Assembly (NCBI GenBank): GCA_902598305.1
Contig: CACKBL010000010.1
Location: 1-61,928 of the forward strand
Source: an uncultured Bacteroidota bacterium
Lineage (GTDB): Bacteria; Bacteroidota; Bacteroidia; Flavobacteriales; Flavobacteriaceae
DNA length: 61,928 nucleotides
Direction of reading: 5' to 3'
In this document: piece by piece, positions 9,830 to 19,272 of the stretch
Layout: each line of letters begins with the position of its first letter
Position numbering within the stretch: position 1 is the stretch's first letter
Position numbers and translations under genes: made by a program
The notes under the pieces: generated by a model
What the model was told of the DNA's origin: nothing
Seen by the model: only the letters and a program-made list of their open reading frames with translations
The model's database searches: none

Positions 9830-10384
9830 TCATACTGTCATTATTTCTTTTTCCTTTACTTTTAAAACTGAATCGATTTTCTTTATAAAATTATCTGTTA
9901 ATTCTTGAATATCTATCTCGTAATTTTTTTTCTCATCATCAGAGACATCAGTTTTTTTAATTTCATGATTAGAATCTTTTCTAATATTTCTGATGCTTAT
10001 TTTTGAACTTTCTGATTCGTTTCTTACAATTTTGACTAATTCTTTTCTTCTTTCTTCCGTTAGAGGTGGAATACTTACAATAATTGTGTCTCCATTGTTC
10101 ATTGGATTAAAACCAAGATTCGCATTAATTATTCCTTTTTCTATTTCTTGTAAAATACTTTTATCCCAGGGTTGTACAACTAAAGATTTTGAATCTGGGG
10201 TATTAATATTTGCCAACTGTGCTATCGCAGTTGGATTTCCATAATAATCAACCATAACACTTTTTAACATATTAGGATTGGCTTTTCCAGCTCTAATATT
10301 TAAAAGCTCATTTTCTAGGTGTAATAAGGAGGATTGCATTTTATCCTCAGCTGATTTTAATATAACTTTCAATTTTTCATTCAT
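9830..10384 (-). CDS. frr: ribosome recycling factor
   Basis: Splits the post-termination ribosome together with EF-G. The protein has 184 residues, almost exactly the usual length, with the family stretches LLNIRAGKANP (residues 28-38) and IPPLTEERRKELVKIV (about 105-120). Its ATG overlaps the pyrH stop by one base (TAATG), so the two genes are translationally coupled, as in many bacteria. Confidence 0.97.
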   Translation of the reverse strand: MNEKLKVILKSAEDKMQSSLLHLENELLNIRAGKANPNMLKSVMVDYYGNPTAIAQLANINTPDSKSLVVQPWDKSILQEIEKGIINANLGFNPMNNGDTIIVSIPPLTEERRKELVKIVRNESESSKISIRNIRKDSNHEIKKTDVSDDEKKNYEIDIQELTDNFIKKIDSVLKVKEKEIMTV

Positions 10385-11091
10385 TATAAAAAGACTTTAG
10401 TTCCAATTTTCTTTCCTTGAACAACTTTTTTTAGGTTGTCTTTAATATTCATGTCAAAAACAATAATGGGCAAATTATTTTCTTTACTTAGTGTAAATGC
10501 AGTAGTGTCCATAATTTTTAGATTCAACCTTAGAGCATCTTCAAAGGATAGACTGTCTAATTTAATTGCTTTATCATTTAGTTCAGGATCCTCGGTATAA
10601 ATTCCATCAACTCTAGTTCCTTTTAAAATCACATCTGCATTAATTTCAATAGCTCTTAAAACCGCAGCCGAATCAGTTGTAAAAAAAGGATTACCAGTGC
10701 CTGCACTAAAAATTACCACTCTGTTTTTTTCTAAATGCCTTACCGCTCTTCTCTTAATGTAAGGCTCTGCAATAGCTTCAATATTTATAGCTGTTTGAAG
10801 TCTTGTAGGAACGTCTATGTTTTCAAGTGCACTTTGCAGCGCTAGACCATTTATAATTGTAGCAAGCATTCCCATATAATCCGCCTGAACTCTGTCAACT
10901 CCTTCACTGGATCCAGAAACACCTCTAAAAATATTTCCTCCTCCAATAACTATTGCAATTTGAATATTATTTTTATGTAGATTTTTAATTTCTAAAGCAT
11001 AGTCATTAATCCTTTTAGAATCAATTCCATAACCTTTTTTACCCATTAGAGCTTCTCCGCTTAACTTTAGTAAAATGCGACTATACTTCAT
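10384..11091 (-). CDS. pyrH: UMP kinase
   Basis: Converts UMP to UDP with ATP in pyrimidine nucleotide synthesis. It is an amino-acid-kinase-fold protein of 235 residues with [10 protein letters not shown] at the N-terminus, [11 protein letters not shown] at about 47-57 and the C-terminal [12 protein letters not shown] loop. The pair pyrH-frr is a conserved bacterial arrangement and the genes overlap by one base here. Confidence 0.97.
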   Translation of the reverse strand: MKYSRILLKLSGEALMGKKGYGIDSKRINDYALEIKNLHKNNIQIAIVIGGGNIFRGVSGSSEGVDRVQADYMGMLATIINGLALQSALENIDVPTRLQTAINIEAIAEPYIKRRAVRHLEKNRVVIFSAGTGNPFFTTDSAAVLRAIEINADVILKGTRVDGIYTEDPELNDKAIKLDSLSFEDALRLNLKIMDTTAFTLSKENNLPIIVFDMNIKDNLKKVVQGKKIGTKVFL

Positions 11092-11135
11092 GTTTAATCT
11101 TTATCAAAAATATAAAAAATATGGCAAGGTGTTTT

Positions 11136-11846
11136 TTAATGTTTTCTTTTTAAAATTTTTTCAAAATAATCAATACTCATTGCATCTTTTAAAGAATAAT
11201 CACCTATTTTTTCTCTACATAATGATTTTAAATGAGCACCAGAGTTAAGGGATTTCCCAATATCGTGTATAAGAGATCTTATGTATGTACCCTTACTACA
11301 CTCAACGATAAATTTTATTTCAGGGAAATTTTCTATATCAAATTCCAATTTTCTGATATGTATTTCTCTTTCAGGTATTAAAACTTTTTCATTTTTTCTT
11401 GCATACTCATACAATCTTTTGCCATTTTTTTTAATTGCCGAAAAAATAGGAGGAGTCTGTTTAATAACACCTAAAAAATTTTTTTTAACCTCATTTAATT
11501 CTTTTGAAGAGATATGGTCTACATTGTAAATCTTATCAATTGGTGTTTCTAAATCATAGGATTTTGTGGTAGAACCTAACATAAAAGTTCCAACATATTT
11601 TTTATCAAGATTCTGATAACTTTTAATTTGTTTTGTTTTTTTTCCAGAAACGATAATCATTAATCCTCTAGCAAGCGGATCAAGTGTTCCAGCATGTCCA
11701 ACTTTGATTTTTTGTAAATCAAATTTTTTTTTAATCAACCACTTTATTTTATTTACTAACTGAAAAGATGTCCAGTTAAGTGGTTTGTCAATTAAAAGCA
11801 AACAACCATTAACAAATTTATCCTTTGAGTAGTATTTTTTATCCAA
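11136..11846 (-). CDS. truB: tRNA pseudouridine(55) synthase
   Basis: Makes pseudouridine 55 in the T-loop of tRNAs. The catalytic motif GHAGTLDPLARG is present with Asp at residue 56, and KPLNWTS near residue 21 and CSKGTYIRSL near 184 are family signatures. At 236 residues it is a short TruB lacking most of the C-terminal PUA domain, as usual in Bacteroidota. The start is a TTG inside the end of uppP; no later Met fits, so this start is preferred. Confidence 0.95.
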   Translation of the reverse strand: MDKKYYSKDKFVNGCLLLIDKPLNWTSFQLVNKIKWLIKKKFDLQKIKVGHAGTLDPLARGLMIIVSGKKTKQIKSYQNLDKKYVGTFMLGSTTKSYDLETPIDKIYNVDHISSKELNEVKKNFLGVIKQTPPIFSAIKKNGKRLYEYARKNEKVLIPEREIHIRKLEFDIENFPEIKFIVECSKGTYIRSLIHDIGKSLNSGAHLKSLCREKIGDYSLKDAMSIDYFEKILKRKH

Positions 11847-12624
11847 AGCTTAATGCGAAAACTCCAATTATAAAACAATAAAACGAAAAATATTTTAATT
11901 TAAAATTTTCAACTATATGAAGCATCCATTTACAGGCAATTATTCCAGTAAAAAACGCTCCAAAAAAACCTATAAATAAAATTGAAAAATCTACATTAAA
12001 GTTAAAATTTTCTAGATCAATAATACTTTTGATAACACTTCCAATAATTAATGGTATCACCATTAAAAATGAAAAGGTTGATGCTTCAGTTCTTCTTATG
12101 CCAAGTAGAATTGAAGCAGAAATAGTTATGCCACTTCTTGAAATCCCGGGAATAATTCCGATTGCTTGAGAAACTCCAATCAAAAACGCTCGGAGAGTGT
12201 TAAGGTTTTTTTCACCTCCTTTAAAATTATCTGCAATCAAAAGTATAATTGAATTAAAAACTAGCATTAAACCAATTAAAAAAATATCTCCAGAGAATAA
12301 TAGTTTAATTATATGGTCTAAAAAAAAACCTACAATTACCGCGGGTATCATTGAAATAAAAATAAAATACAAAAAAGTGTGAGAACTATTTTTTTTAAAT
12401 TCTATAGCGTTAGATAAAATATGTTTTATTTTTTTTTTAAAAATTATAATTGTACTCATACAAGTAGCGAAATGAAGAATTATTGTTAACATAAAATTAT
12501 CTTCACTTTCATTTAAAAAATTAAAAAAATGATTTATAATTTGTAAATGTCCACTAGAGGATATAGGTAGAAACTCGGTTAAACCTTGAATTATTCCAAG
12601 TAGCAGTGAAAAAAGATAATCCAT
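11839..12624 (-). CDS. uppP: undecaprenyl-diphosphatase
   Basis: Recycles undecaprenyl diphosphate to the monophosphate carrier for peptidoglycan and other envelope polymers. It is a polytopic membrane protein of 261 residues with the BacA/UppP signatures GLTEFLPISSSGHL near the N-terminus and GISRSGITIS at about 160-170. It sits in the conserved Bacteroidota order ftsX - DUF3098 - uppP - truB and overlaps truB by eight bases. Confidence 0.96.
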   Translation of the reverse strand: MDYLFSLLLGIIQGLTEFLPISSSGHLQIINHFFNFLNESEDNFMLTIILHFATCMSTIIIFKKKIKHILSNAIEFKKNSSHTFLYFIFISMIPAVIVGFFLDHIIKLLFSGDIFLIGLMLVFNSIILLIADNFKGGEKNLNTLRAFLIGVSQAIGIIPGISRSGITISASILLGIRRTEASTFSFLMVIPLIIGSVIKSIIDLENFNFNVDFSILFIGFFGAFFTGIIACKWMLHIVENFKLKYFSFYCFIIGVFALSFG

Positions 12625-12854
12625 TACTTTCTTTTACCGTAAATTATAGATAATAATGCTAAGGTAAAACCAAAAATCACTAGTAGGGGAGCTAGACGAA
12701 TTCTTTGAAAGCTATAAATTTCGTTATTGAAAATTAGTGGATTTTGACTTCCTCCTCCCGACATTACAAAGTATCCTAACGAGATTAATAAGATTGAAAA
12801 CATAAGGACCATATAGTTTTTTCTTCTAAAAAGGATTTTCTTTTTATGATTCAT
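12624..12854 (-). CDS. DUF3098 membrane protein
   Basis: A 76-residue protein with two hydrophobic segments (about 13-31 and 52-70). The motif YFVMSGGGSQNP before the second half is typical of the DUF3098 family, which in Bacteroidota lies between ftsX and uppP. It shares its first base with the uppP stop region by overlap. The biochemical role is not known; position suggests a link to cell envelope or division. Confidence 0.85.
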   Translation of the reverse strand: MNHKKKILFRRKNYMVLMFSILLISLGYFVMSGGGSQNPLIFNNEIYSFQRIRLAPLLVIFGFTLALLSIIYGKRK

Positions 12855-12867
12855 AATTCATTGATAG

Positions 12868-13740
12868 TTAATTAACTTCATTGGTTTTTAGATTCAAAAA
12901 ACGTTCAGTTGCAAAAAATGAACTTATACCTGTAATTATAAAACTTAAAATGCCAATTATCAAAAAAACTATAATTATCTCAAAAACATTTTTACTTAAA
13001 TCTAATTCAGGGTATTTGATATCTATAAAATAAATCACTAATGAAAGCGATAGAATAGCAACAAATGTTCCATAAAACCCAAGCAACAAATATTTGATTA
13101 AAAATGGTTTTCTAATAAAATTTTTTGTTGCACCTACAAGTTGCATTGTTTTAATTACTAATCTTTTAGAATAAATAGAAATCCTAATAGAACTATTTAT
13201 TAAAAGAATCGCAATTAAAAGTAAAGTTATTGTTGCAGCCAATAAACTCTGGGAAATTTTTTTGATATTTTTGTCTAAAATTTCAATTAGAGGGACGTCG
13301 TAATATACTTCATTAACATATTCTTCATTTTCCAACGATATTTTCAGTTTTTCTAAAAATGCAGGTGATACATATTGAGATAAAAATCTAACTTCAATTG
13401 AATTTAATAATGGGTTATAACCCAAAAATTCAATAAAGTCCTCGCCTATAGATTCTGCATGGATTTCAGCAGCTTTTTCCTTAGAAATAAATGTTACTTT
13501 TTTTGTTTCTTTTTTTAATCTCAAACTTTTTTGCAATTGTTTTATTTGAATTGGCTTAGTTAACTCGTTAGTATAAATAGTAAATGTAATTTGCTCCTTA
13601 AAATGTGATTCTATTTTCTGAGAATTTATAAGTAAAATTCCTAATACACCCAAAATAAAAATCACTAGAGCTATGCTTAAGGAAACCGAAAAGTATGAAG
13701 AAATTAATCTTGATTTATGATATTCTGGTTGAGGAGTCAT
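12868..13740 (-). CDS. ftsX: cell division protein FtsX
   Basis: Permease-like partner of the ATPase FtsE, which controls peptidoglycan hydrolases at division. It has four hydrophobic segments: one near the N-terminus (about 20-42) and three in the C-terminal half (about 165-190, 215-240 and 255-280), with a periplasmic domain between, as in the family. The RRLISSYFSV-like motif (here SRLISSYFSV) of Bacteroidota FtsX follows the ATG at 13740, which is preferred over a TTG seven codons upstream. ftsE is not in the window. Confidence 0.92.
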   Translation of the reverse strand: MTPQPEYHKSRLISSYFSVSLSIALVIFILGVLGILLINSQKIESHFKEQITFTIYTNELTKPIQIKQLQKSLRLKKETKKVTFISKEKAAEIHAESIGEDFIEFLGYNPLLNSIEVRFLSQYVSPAFLEKLKISLENEEYVNEVYYDVPLIEILDKNIKKISQSLLAATITLLLIAILLINSSIRISIYSKRLVIKTMQLVGATKNFIRKPFLIKYLLLGFYGTFVAILSLSLVIYFIDIKYPELDLSKNVFEIIIVFLIIGILSFIITGISSFFATERFLNLKTNEVN

Positions 13741-13807
13741 ATTAAATTTATATATAAACAAAATTAGTAAACCATATTCAAAAAAATCTTCTTAAGATTA
13801 ATAAACT

Positions 13808-13837
13808 TTTTTCATAAGTATCTTTACTATATTTTTG
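13808..13837 (+). promoter_or_regulatory. candidate Bacteroidota sigma-A promoter of leuS
   Basis: A TATTTTTG matches the -7 consensus TAnnTTTG exactly, and a TTT lies 19 bases upstream in place of the -33 TTG. The element ends 20 bases before the leuS start codon, leaving a short leader. This is a pattern match only. Confidence 0.4.
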
Positions 13838-13857
13838 TTCAAAAAAAGTAATTTATT

Positions 13858-16545
13858 TTGAAATACGACTTTTTTGAAATTGAAAAGAAATGGCAGAAGT
13901 ATTGGCTTAAGAACAAAACTTTCAAAGCTGACAATAATTCAGTAAAACCTAAATATTACGTGTTAGATATGTTCCCCTACCCATCGGGTTCTGGGCTTCA
14001 TGTTGGTCATCCTCTAGGTTATATAGCATCTGATATAGTTTCTAGATTTAAAAGAAGTAAAGGTTTTAATGTTCTTCATCCTATGGGTTTTGATTCATTT
14101 GGGTTACCTGCTGAGCAATATGCTGTTAAAACAGGACAGCACCCTAAAAAAACTACAGATGAAAATGTTGTCAGATTTAAAAATCAATTGGATAAATTAG
14201 GTTTATCATTTGATTGGGATAGAGAAATTAAAACAAGTGATAGTAGTTATTATCGTTGGACTCAGTGGATTTTTTTAAAATTATTCAACAGTTTTTATGA
14301 TCATGGGCTTAATAAAGCTCAACCCATAGAAAAATTAAAAATTCCAAAAAATCTGAATGAAAAAGAAGTAGAGTTTTTTATAGATTCTAAAAGGTTAGCT
14401 TATGTTGACACAATCGATGTTAATTGGTGTGAGGAGCTAGGAACTGTACTTGCAAATGAAGAGGTGATTGGTGGTTTAAGTGAAAGAGGAGGATTCCCTG
14501 TCATTAAAAAACCAATGAAACAATGGGTCATGAGAATAACGGATTATGCAGATAGATTACTTGACGACTTATCTGAATTGGATTGGCCTGAATCAATAAA
14601 ATTGTCTCAAAAAAACTGGATTGGTAAGTCTGAGGGGGCTAAAATAAAGTTTTCAATAGATAATAATTTTATTGAGGTATTTACAACAAGGGCAGATACA
14701 ATTTTTGGTGCAACATATTTAGTATTAGCACCTGAACATCCTTTGATAAATCTAATCACCACAGATGAATATAGAAAATCAATAAAAGAATATGTTGAGC
14801 AGGCTTCAAAAAAAAGTGATTTAGAGAGACAAGAAAATGAAAAAATTAAAACAGGTGTTTTCACTGGATCTTTTGCCTTAAATCCCATTTCAAATGAAAA
14901 AATCCCTGTATGGATATCCGATTATGTTCTTTTTTCATATGGGACTGGTGCTATAATGGCAGTACCTGGACATGATGAAAGAGATAATGAGTTTGCAAAA
15001 AAATTTAATCTTAAAATAATTAAGGTAATTGATGGTGGCAATAAAGATGAGTGTTACACTGGAAATGGGTCTATAATTAATTCTGGAGAATATGACGGAA
15101 TTGATAATATAAAATTCAAATCCATTGTAGTTGAAAAGTTAGAATCAATAAATAAAGGAACTAAAACGACCAATTATAAATTAAGAGATTGGATCTTTAC
15201 TCGTCAAAGATATTGGGGTGAGCCAATTCCAATAATTTACGATGGAAATAAAAAGAAAGCCCTTGAATTTGATGATTTACCTCTTGAATTACCTGAAGTT
15301 GAAAGCTATATACCAACAAATGATGGTTTATCTCCATTGGCAAGGAATAGTGATTGGGTTAACATTTCAATTAATGGTAAGAATTATTTGAGAGAGACTA
15401 ATACGATGCCACAATGGGCTGGATCATGTTGGTATTTTTTAAGATTTATTGACCCTGATAATGATAATGAGTTTGCAAATAAAGATTTAATTAAATATTG
15501 GATGCCAGTTGATCTGTACATTGGAGGTGCAGAACATGCCGTTCTTCATCTTTTGTATGCAAGATTTTGGCATAAGGTTCTATTTGACTTAGATTATGTC
15601 AGTACTACCGAACCATTCAAAAAGCTTGTTAATCAAGGAATGATTTTAGGAAATAGTGCTTTTGCCCATAGAATCAAAAACACTAATGATTTCATTTCAT
15701 TTGACATGATTAAGGATCAAAAGACACAAAAAATTCATGTTGACATATCGTTGGTTGATGAAAAAAATAGATTAAATATTGAGAGATTAAAACAAAATAA
15801 TCCTGAATTTAAAGATGTAAATTTTATAAAAGGCGAAGCTTTTTATGTTTCGAGAGATATTGAAAAAATGTCAAAATCTAGATACAATATAATCAGTCCA
15901 GATGATATTTGTAAAAGGTATGGAGCTGATACTTTAAGAATGTATGAGATGTTTCTTGGGCCCATAGACCAGTCTAAGCCATGGAATACAGCTGGAATTT
16001 CAGGAGTCTTTTCTTTTTTGAATAAGTTTTGGAATTTATTTCATAGAAATGAAAAATTTTATGTCAGTAATGATCAACCTAGCGATGAAGTTTTAAAAAT
16101 TTATCACAAAACCGTAAAAAAGGTTGTTAATGATATTGATAAATTTTCATTCAACACTTGTGTAAGTTCTTTAATGATTTGTGTTAATGAATTAAAAGCT
16201 CAAAATTGCAAATCAAAAATAATTCTTGAGCCTTTAGTAATTTTAATTTCTCCCTTTGCTCCTCATATTTCTGAGGAGTTATGGGAGTTAATGGGGAACA
16301 AAAGTTCAGTATCTGAAGAGCCCTATCCTGTTCACGATAATAAATATTTAGAGGAGAGGTCTTTTGATTATCCTATTTCATTTAATGGTAAAAGGAGATT
16401 CAACAGAAAGTTCAATTTGGATTTAAAAGAAAAAGAAATTGAGAAACTAATTTTGTCAGATGAACAAACAGACAAATATTTAAATGATAAGTCAGTTAAA
16501 AAAGTTATCATTATAAAAAATAAAATTATAAATATCGTTTTTTAA
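13858..16545 (+). CDS. leuS: leucine--tRNA ligase
   Basis: Charges tRNA-Leu. A class I synthetase of 895 residues with the HIGH motif as HVGH at residues 48-51, the CP1 editing domain at about 225-420 and KMSKS at about residue 670. The start is a TTG; the following KYDFFEIEKKWQ is the normal N-terminus of Bacteroidota LeuRS and no ATG fits nearby. The stop TAA shares a TTAA tetramer with the stop of the convergent Lrp-family gene. Confidence 0.97.
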   Translation: MKYDFFEIEKKWQKYWLKNKTFKADNNSVKPKYYVLDMFPYPSGSGLHVGHPLGYIASDIVSRFKRSKGFNVLHPMGFDSFGLPAEQYAVKTGQHPKKTTDENVVRFKNQLDKLGLSFDWDREIKTSDSSYYRWTQWIFLKLFNSFYDHGLNKAQPIEKLKIPKNLNEKEVEFFIDSKRLAYVDTIDVNWCEELGTVLANEEVIGGLSERGGFPVIKKPMKQWVMRITDYADRLLDDLSELDWPESIKLSQKNWIGKSEGAKIKFSIDNNFIEVFTTRADTIFGATYLVLAPEHPLINLITTDEYRKSIKEYVEQASKKSDLERQENEKIKTGVFTGSFALNPISNEKIPVWISDYVLFSYGTGAIMAVPGHDERDNEFAKKFNLKIIKVIDGGNKDECYTGNGSIINSGEYDGIDNIKFKSIVVEKLESINKGTKTTNYKLRDWIFTRQRYWGEPIPIIYDGNKKKALEFDDLPLELPEVESYIPTNDGLSPLARNSDWVNISINGKNYLRETNTMPQWAGSCWYFLRFIDPDNDNEFANKDLIKYWMPVDLYIGGAEHAVLHLLYARFWHKVLFDLDYVSTTEPFKKLVNQGMILGNSAFAHRIKNTNDFISFDMIKDQKTQKIHVDISLVDEKNRLNIERLKQNNPEFKDVNFIKGEAFYVSRDIEKMSKSRYNIISPDDICKRYGADTLRMYEMFLGPIDQSKPWNTAGISGVFSFLNKFWNLFHRNEKFYVSNDQPSDEVLKIYHKTVKKVVNDIDKFSFNTCVSSLMICVNELKAQNCKSKIILEPLVILISPFAPHISEELWELMGNKSSVSEEPYPVHDNKYLEERSFDYPISFNGKRRFNRKFNLDLKEKEIEKLILSDEQTDKYLNDKSVKKVIIIKNKIINIVF

Positions 16546-16985
16546 ATCCTTATTTGTCTCGAAATCTGTTGACTCAGTGAAATAAATGTTTCAGTTCTTG
16601 AGATCCCTTTGATTGCTTGAATTTTTTCATTCAAAAGTTTCATCAGGTGTTGATTGTCTTTACAATAAATTTTAATCAAGATACTCCAGTCTCCAGTTGT
16701 GTAGTGACACTCTGTTATTTCCTCAATTGCTTTTAGTTTTTTTATAGCAAAATTTACATCAATGGCTTTTTCTAAATATATTCCAACAAATGCGAGAGTG
16801 GTAAATCCAACTTTTTTTGGATCGATATTAATTTGGGAGCCGGTAAAAATTTTTTTACTTTCAAGTTTTTTGATTCTTTTATGAATAGCTGCACCAGATA
16901 TCCCTATCTGTTCTGATAATTCTGCTATTGGGATTTTAGCATTTTTTCTCAAAAAATTAATAATACTGAAATCTATTGAATCCAT
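16542..16985 (-). CDS. Lrp/AsnC family transcriptional regulator
   Basis: DNA-binding regulator of 147 residues. The winged helix-turn-helix is at about 1-55 (IPIAELSEQIGISGAAIHKRIKKLE) and the ligand-binding RAM/AsnC domain at about 65-140 (ECHYTTGDWSILIKIYC). Such proteins usually sense amino acids. It is transcribed toward leuS, ending in a shared TTAA; its targets cannot be read from the sequence. Confidence 0.93.
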   Translation of the reverse strand: MDSIDFSIINFLRKNAKIPIAELSEQIGISGAAIHKRIKKLESKKIFTGSQINIDPKKVGFTTLAFVGIYLEKAIDVNFAIKKLKAIEEITECHYTTGDWSILIKIYCKDNQHLMKLLNEKIQAIKGISRTETFISLSQQISRQIRI

Positions 16986-17074
16986 TTAATAATCGTATAA
17001 CACTAATTTAATTGCAAAATAGGGATTTTAACTCTAATATAAATTCGGACAATTCCAATTTTAGAATGAAATAG

Positions 17075-17818
17075 CTAATTAAGTTTTTGAATATACTTTT
17101 CAATGGCCATTGTCATTGAAGGAGACTCTTTAGTAGGGGCTTTAATATCAATTCTTAAATTTGCATTATCGGCAGCTTCTACAGTGGTGTTGCCAAAAAC
17201 TGCAATTTTAGTATCATTTTGCTTAAAATCAGGGAAATTTTTAAATAATGATTCTATACCTGAAGGACTGAAAAAAACTAATATATCATAATAAACATCT
17301 CTAAGGTCAGACAAATCACTAGTCACAGTTTTAAAAAGTTGAGCACGTTTCCAATTAATGTTTATGTTATTTAAAAATTCAATAGTATCTGGATTTAGAA
17401 TGTCAGAAGAGGGTAATAAGAATTTATCAGTTTTAAATTTGTTAAACATAGGTTCAAGATCCATAAGATTTTTTTCACCGACGTAGATTTTCCTTTTTCT
17501 GTATACAACATACTTTTGTAAATAAAAAGCAACTGCTTCAGATTGGCAAAAATACTTAGTAGAGTCTGGGACTTTAAAACGCATTTCTTCAGATAATCTA
17601 AAAAAGTGATCTACAGAATTTCTGCTGGTAAAAATAATTGAATTGAAAACATTAAAGTCAATTTTTTGCTTTCTAACGTCCCTGCTTTTTAATCCTTCTA
17701 CATGTATAAAAGGTCTAAAATCAATTTTTAAATTATGTTTTTCTTTTAGTCTGTTATAAGGGGACTTTTCACTGTTAGGTTTGGGTTGAGAAACTAATAT
17801 GGTTTTGATTTTGCTCAT
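17075..17818 (-). CDS. hemD: uroporphyrinogen-III synthase
   Basis: Cyclises hydroxymethylbilane to uroporphyrinogen III in haem synthesis. The family is weakly conserved, but the two-lobed pattern is visible: IIFTSRNSVDHFF at about 61-73, FLLPSSDILNPD at about 133-144, and LVFFSPSGIESLF at about 184-196. Length (247) is normal. It is coupled to a DUF4271 gene (adjacent, no gap), a pairing I know from Bacteroidota, which supports the call. Confidence 0.88.
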   Translation of the reverse strand: MSKIKTILVSQPKPNSEKSPYNRLKEKHNLKIDFRPFIHVEGLKSRDVRKQKIDFNVFNSIIFTSRNSVDHFFRLSEEMRFKVPDSTKYFCQSEAVAFYLQKYVVYRKRKIYVGEKNLMDLEPMFNKFKTDKFLLPSSDILNPDTIEFLNNININWKRAQLFKTVTSDLSDLRDVYYDILVFFSPSGIESLFKNFPDFKQNDTKIAVFGNTTVEAADNANLRIDIKAPTKESPSMTMAIEKYIQKLN

Positions 17819-18475
17819 CTAAATATATTTTATAAACCAATAAATAAAAACCCAGGGGGTAACTTTAAGTGTGCAAAGATACAAAATTAAATAAAACTTT
17901 CCTCTGTTTAGTTTTTCTAAAAATCTGTAAACAATTATAATACTAAACAAATAGTATAAAATCAAAACACAAAAAAAACTTATTTTAAGAAATTGAAAAG
18001 TATTAATGAAGTAAAAATGGTGAACGATTAAAATTGCATAGACAAAAATTGAAATTCTGAAAAGAAATCTTAAATTATTAAAGACGTAAGCTAGAGTTTC
18101 TCTTTTAGCCCCTAAAACAACTCCTAAGAATGAACATAAAATATAACTTAAAAAACCAATAAAGATTAAAAATAAAAATAAGATTGAAAATTCAAAGAAA
18201 ACCATCTTTATTAAACCAAAAGAGTTTAAAATAAAAATTAAAATGAGAGATATATTTACCAGTGAAAAAATGAGAATATTTATTCCAAAGAATCTACTAA
18301 AAAAAAAATTATTCCCATAATTGTTAAAATAAACAGATGGGTCAATTGATTTAAAAAATGATGTGAATTTTCTATTGTATTTCCACTTGGTATAGCTTAA
18401 TAATATCAAATTTAAAAATATTAAAATTGAAACCCAGTCAATACGAAACTTATTAAGAATAATCCAATCCATCAT
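17819..18475 (-). CDS. DUF4271 membrane protein
   Basis: 218 residues, strongly hydrophobic, with about six membrane helices spread over the whole length. The pattern LCSFLGVVLGAKRETLAYVFNN in the middle (only the first part shown is needed) fits the DUF4271 family found next to hemD in Bacteroidota. No catalytic residues are apparent and the function is unknown. It ends directly before the hemD start, so the pair is probably one transcript. Confidence 0.8.
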   Translation of the reverse strand: MMDWIILNKFRIDWVSILIFLNLILLSYTKWKYNRKFTSFFKSIDPSVYFNNYGNNFFFSRFFGINILIFSLVNISLILIFILNSFGLIKMVFFEFSILFLFLIFIGFLSYILCSFLGVVLGAKRETLAYVFNNLRFLFRISIFVYAILIVHHFYFINTFQFLKISFFCVLILYYLFSIIIVYRFLEKLNRGKFYLILYLCTLKVTPWVFIYWFIKYI

Positions 18476-18555
18476 CTAAATTAAAAAATAATTAAATTAA
18501 TTTTCTCATTTAAACAAATAACCTAAACCATTATATTTATAAAATTTTACATTGA

Positions 18556-19272
18556 ATGTTAAACACTTTAATTGTAATTCCTACTTTTAATGAAAGGGAA
18601 AATATAAACCCCTTGCTGGACAAAATTTTTTCACTAAAAATTTTAGTTGATGTTTTAGTATTAGATGATAACTCTCCTGACGGCACAAAAAGTGTTGTAC
18701 TTGAAAATAAAAAAAAATATAAAGATCGTTTACATCTTATTAATAGACCCAAAAAAAAGGGATTAGGTAAAGCTTACATTGAAGGATTTAAATGGGCAAT
18801 TGAAAAAAAATATAAAAAAATTATTCAAATGGATGCGGACTTATCTCATCCCCCTGAAAAGTTAACAAATATTGTTAATGAACTTGATTTTTATGATTAT
18901 GTCATTGGATCTAGATATATAAATGGTATAAGGGTGCTAAATTGGCCATTAAACAGAATTATTCTTTCAATTGGTGCATCTTGGTATGTGAAATTGGTAA
19001 CTGGATTACCGGTTAAGGATCCAACTGCTGGATTTGTAGGTTACAATCGTTCTGCTTTATTATCACTAAATTTAAATAAAATTATGTTTGTCGGCTATGC
19101 TTTTCAAATAGAAATGAAATTCAAACTTTGGGACTTGGGATTTAATTTCAAAGAAATTCCAATAACATTTAAAAATCGAACACATGGAGAATCTAAAATG
19201 AATAGTTCTATAATATCAGAAGCAATATTCGGAGTTATTGTTATCAAATTTAAAAGTTTATTTAAAAAATGA
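18556..19272 (+). CDS. polyprenol-phosphate mannosyltransferase-like family 2 glycosyltransferase
   Basis: Transfers a sugar from a nucleotide sugar to a polyprenyl phosphate, as in dolichol-phosphate-mannose synthase. The GT-A fold is clear: VIPTFNERENI at 7-17, the LDDNSPDGT motif at about 36-44 and the DAD metal site at residues 93-95 (MDADLSHPPE). No C-terminal membrane domain is seen apart from a hydrophobic tail, so it is of the soluble DPM1 type (238 residues). It overlaps the dihydroorotase start by four bases. Confidence 0.88.
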   Translation: MLNTLIVIPTFNERENINPLLDKIFSLKILVDVLVLDDNSPDGTKSVVLENKKKYKDRLHLINRPKKKGLGKAYIEGFKWAIEKKYKKIIQMDADLSHPPEKLTNIVNELDFYDYVIGSRYINGIRVLNWPLNRIILSIGASWYVKLVTGLPVKDPTAGFVGYNRSALLSLNLNKIMFVGYAFQIEMKFKLWDLGFNFKEIPITFKNRTHGESKMNSSIISEAIFGVIVIKFKSLFKK

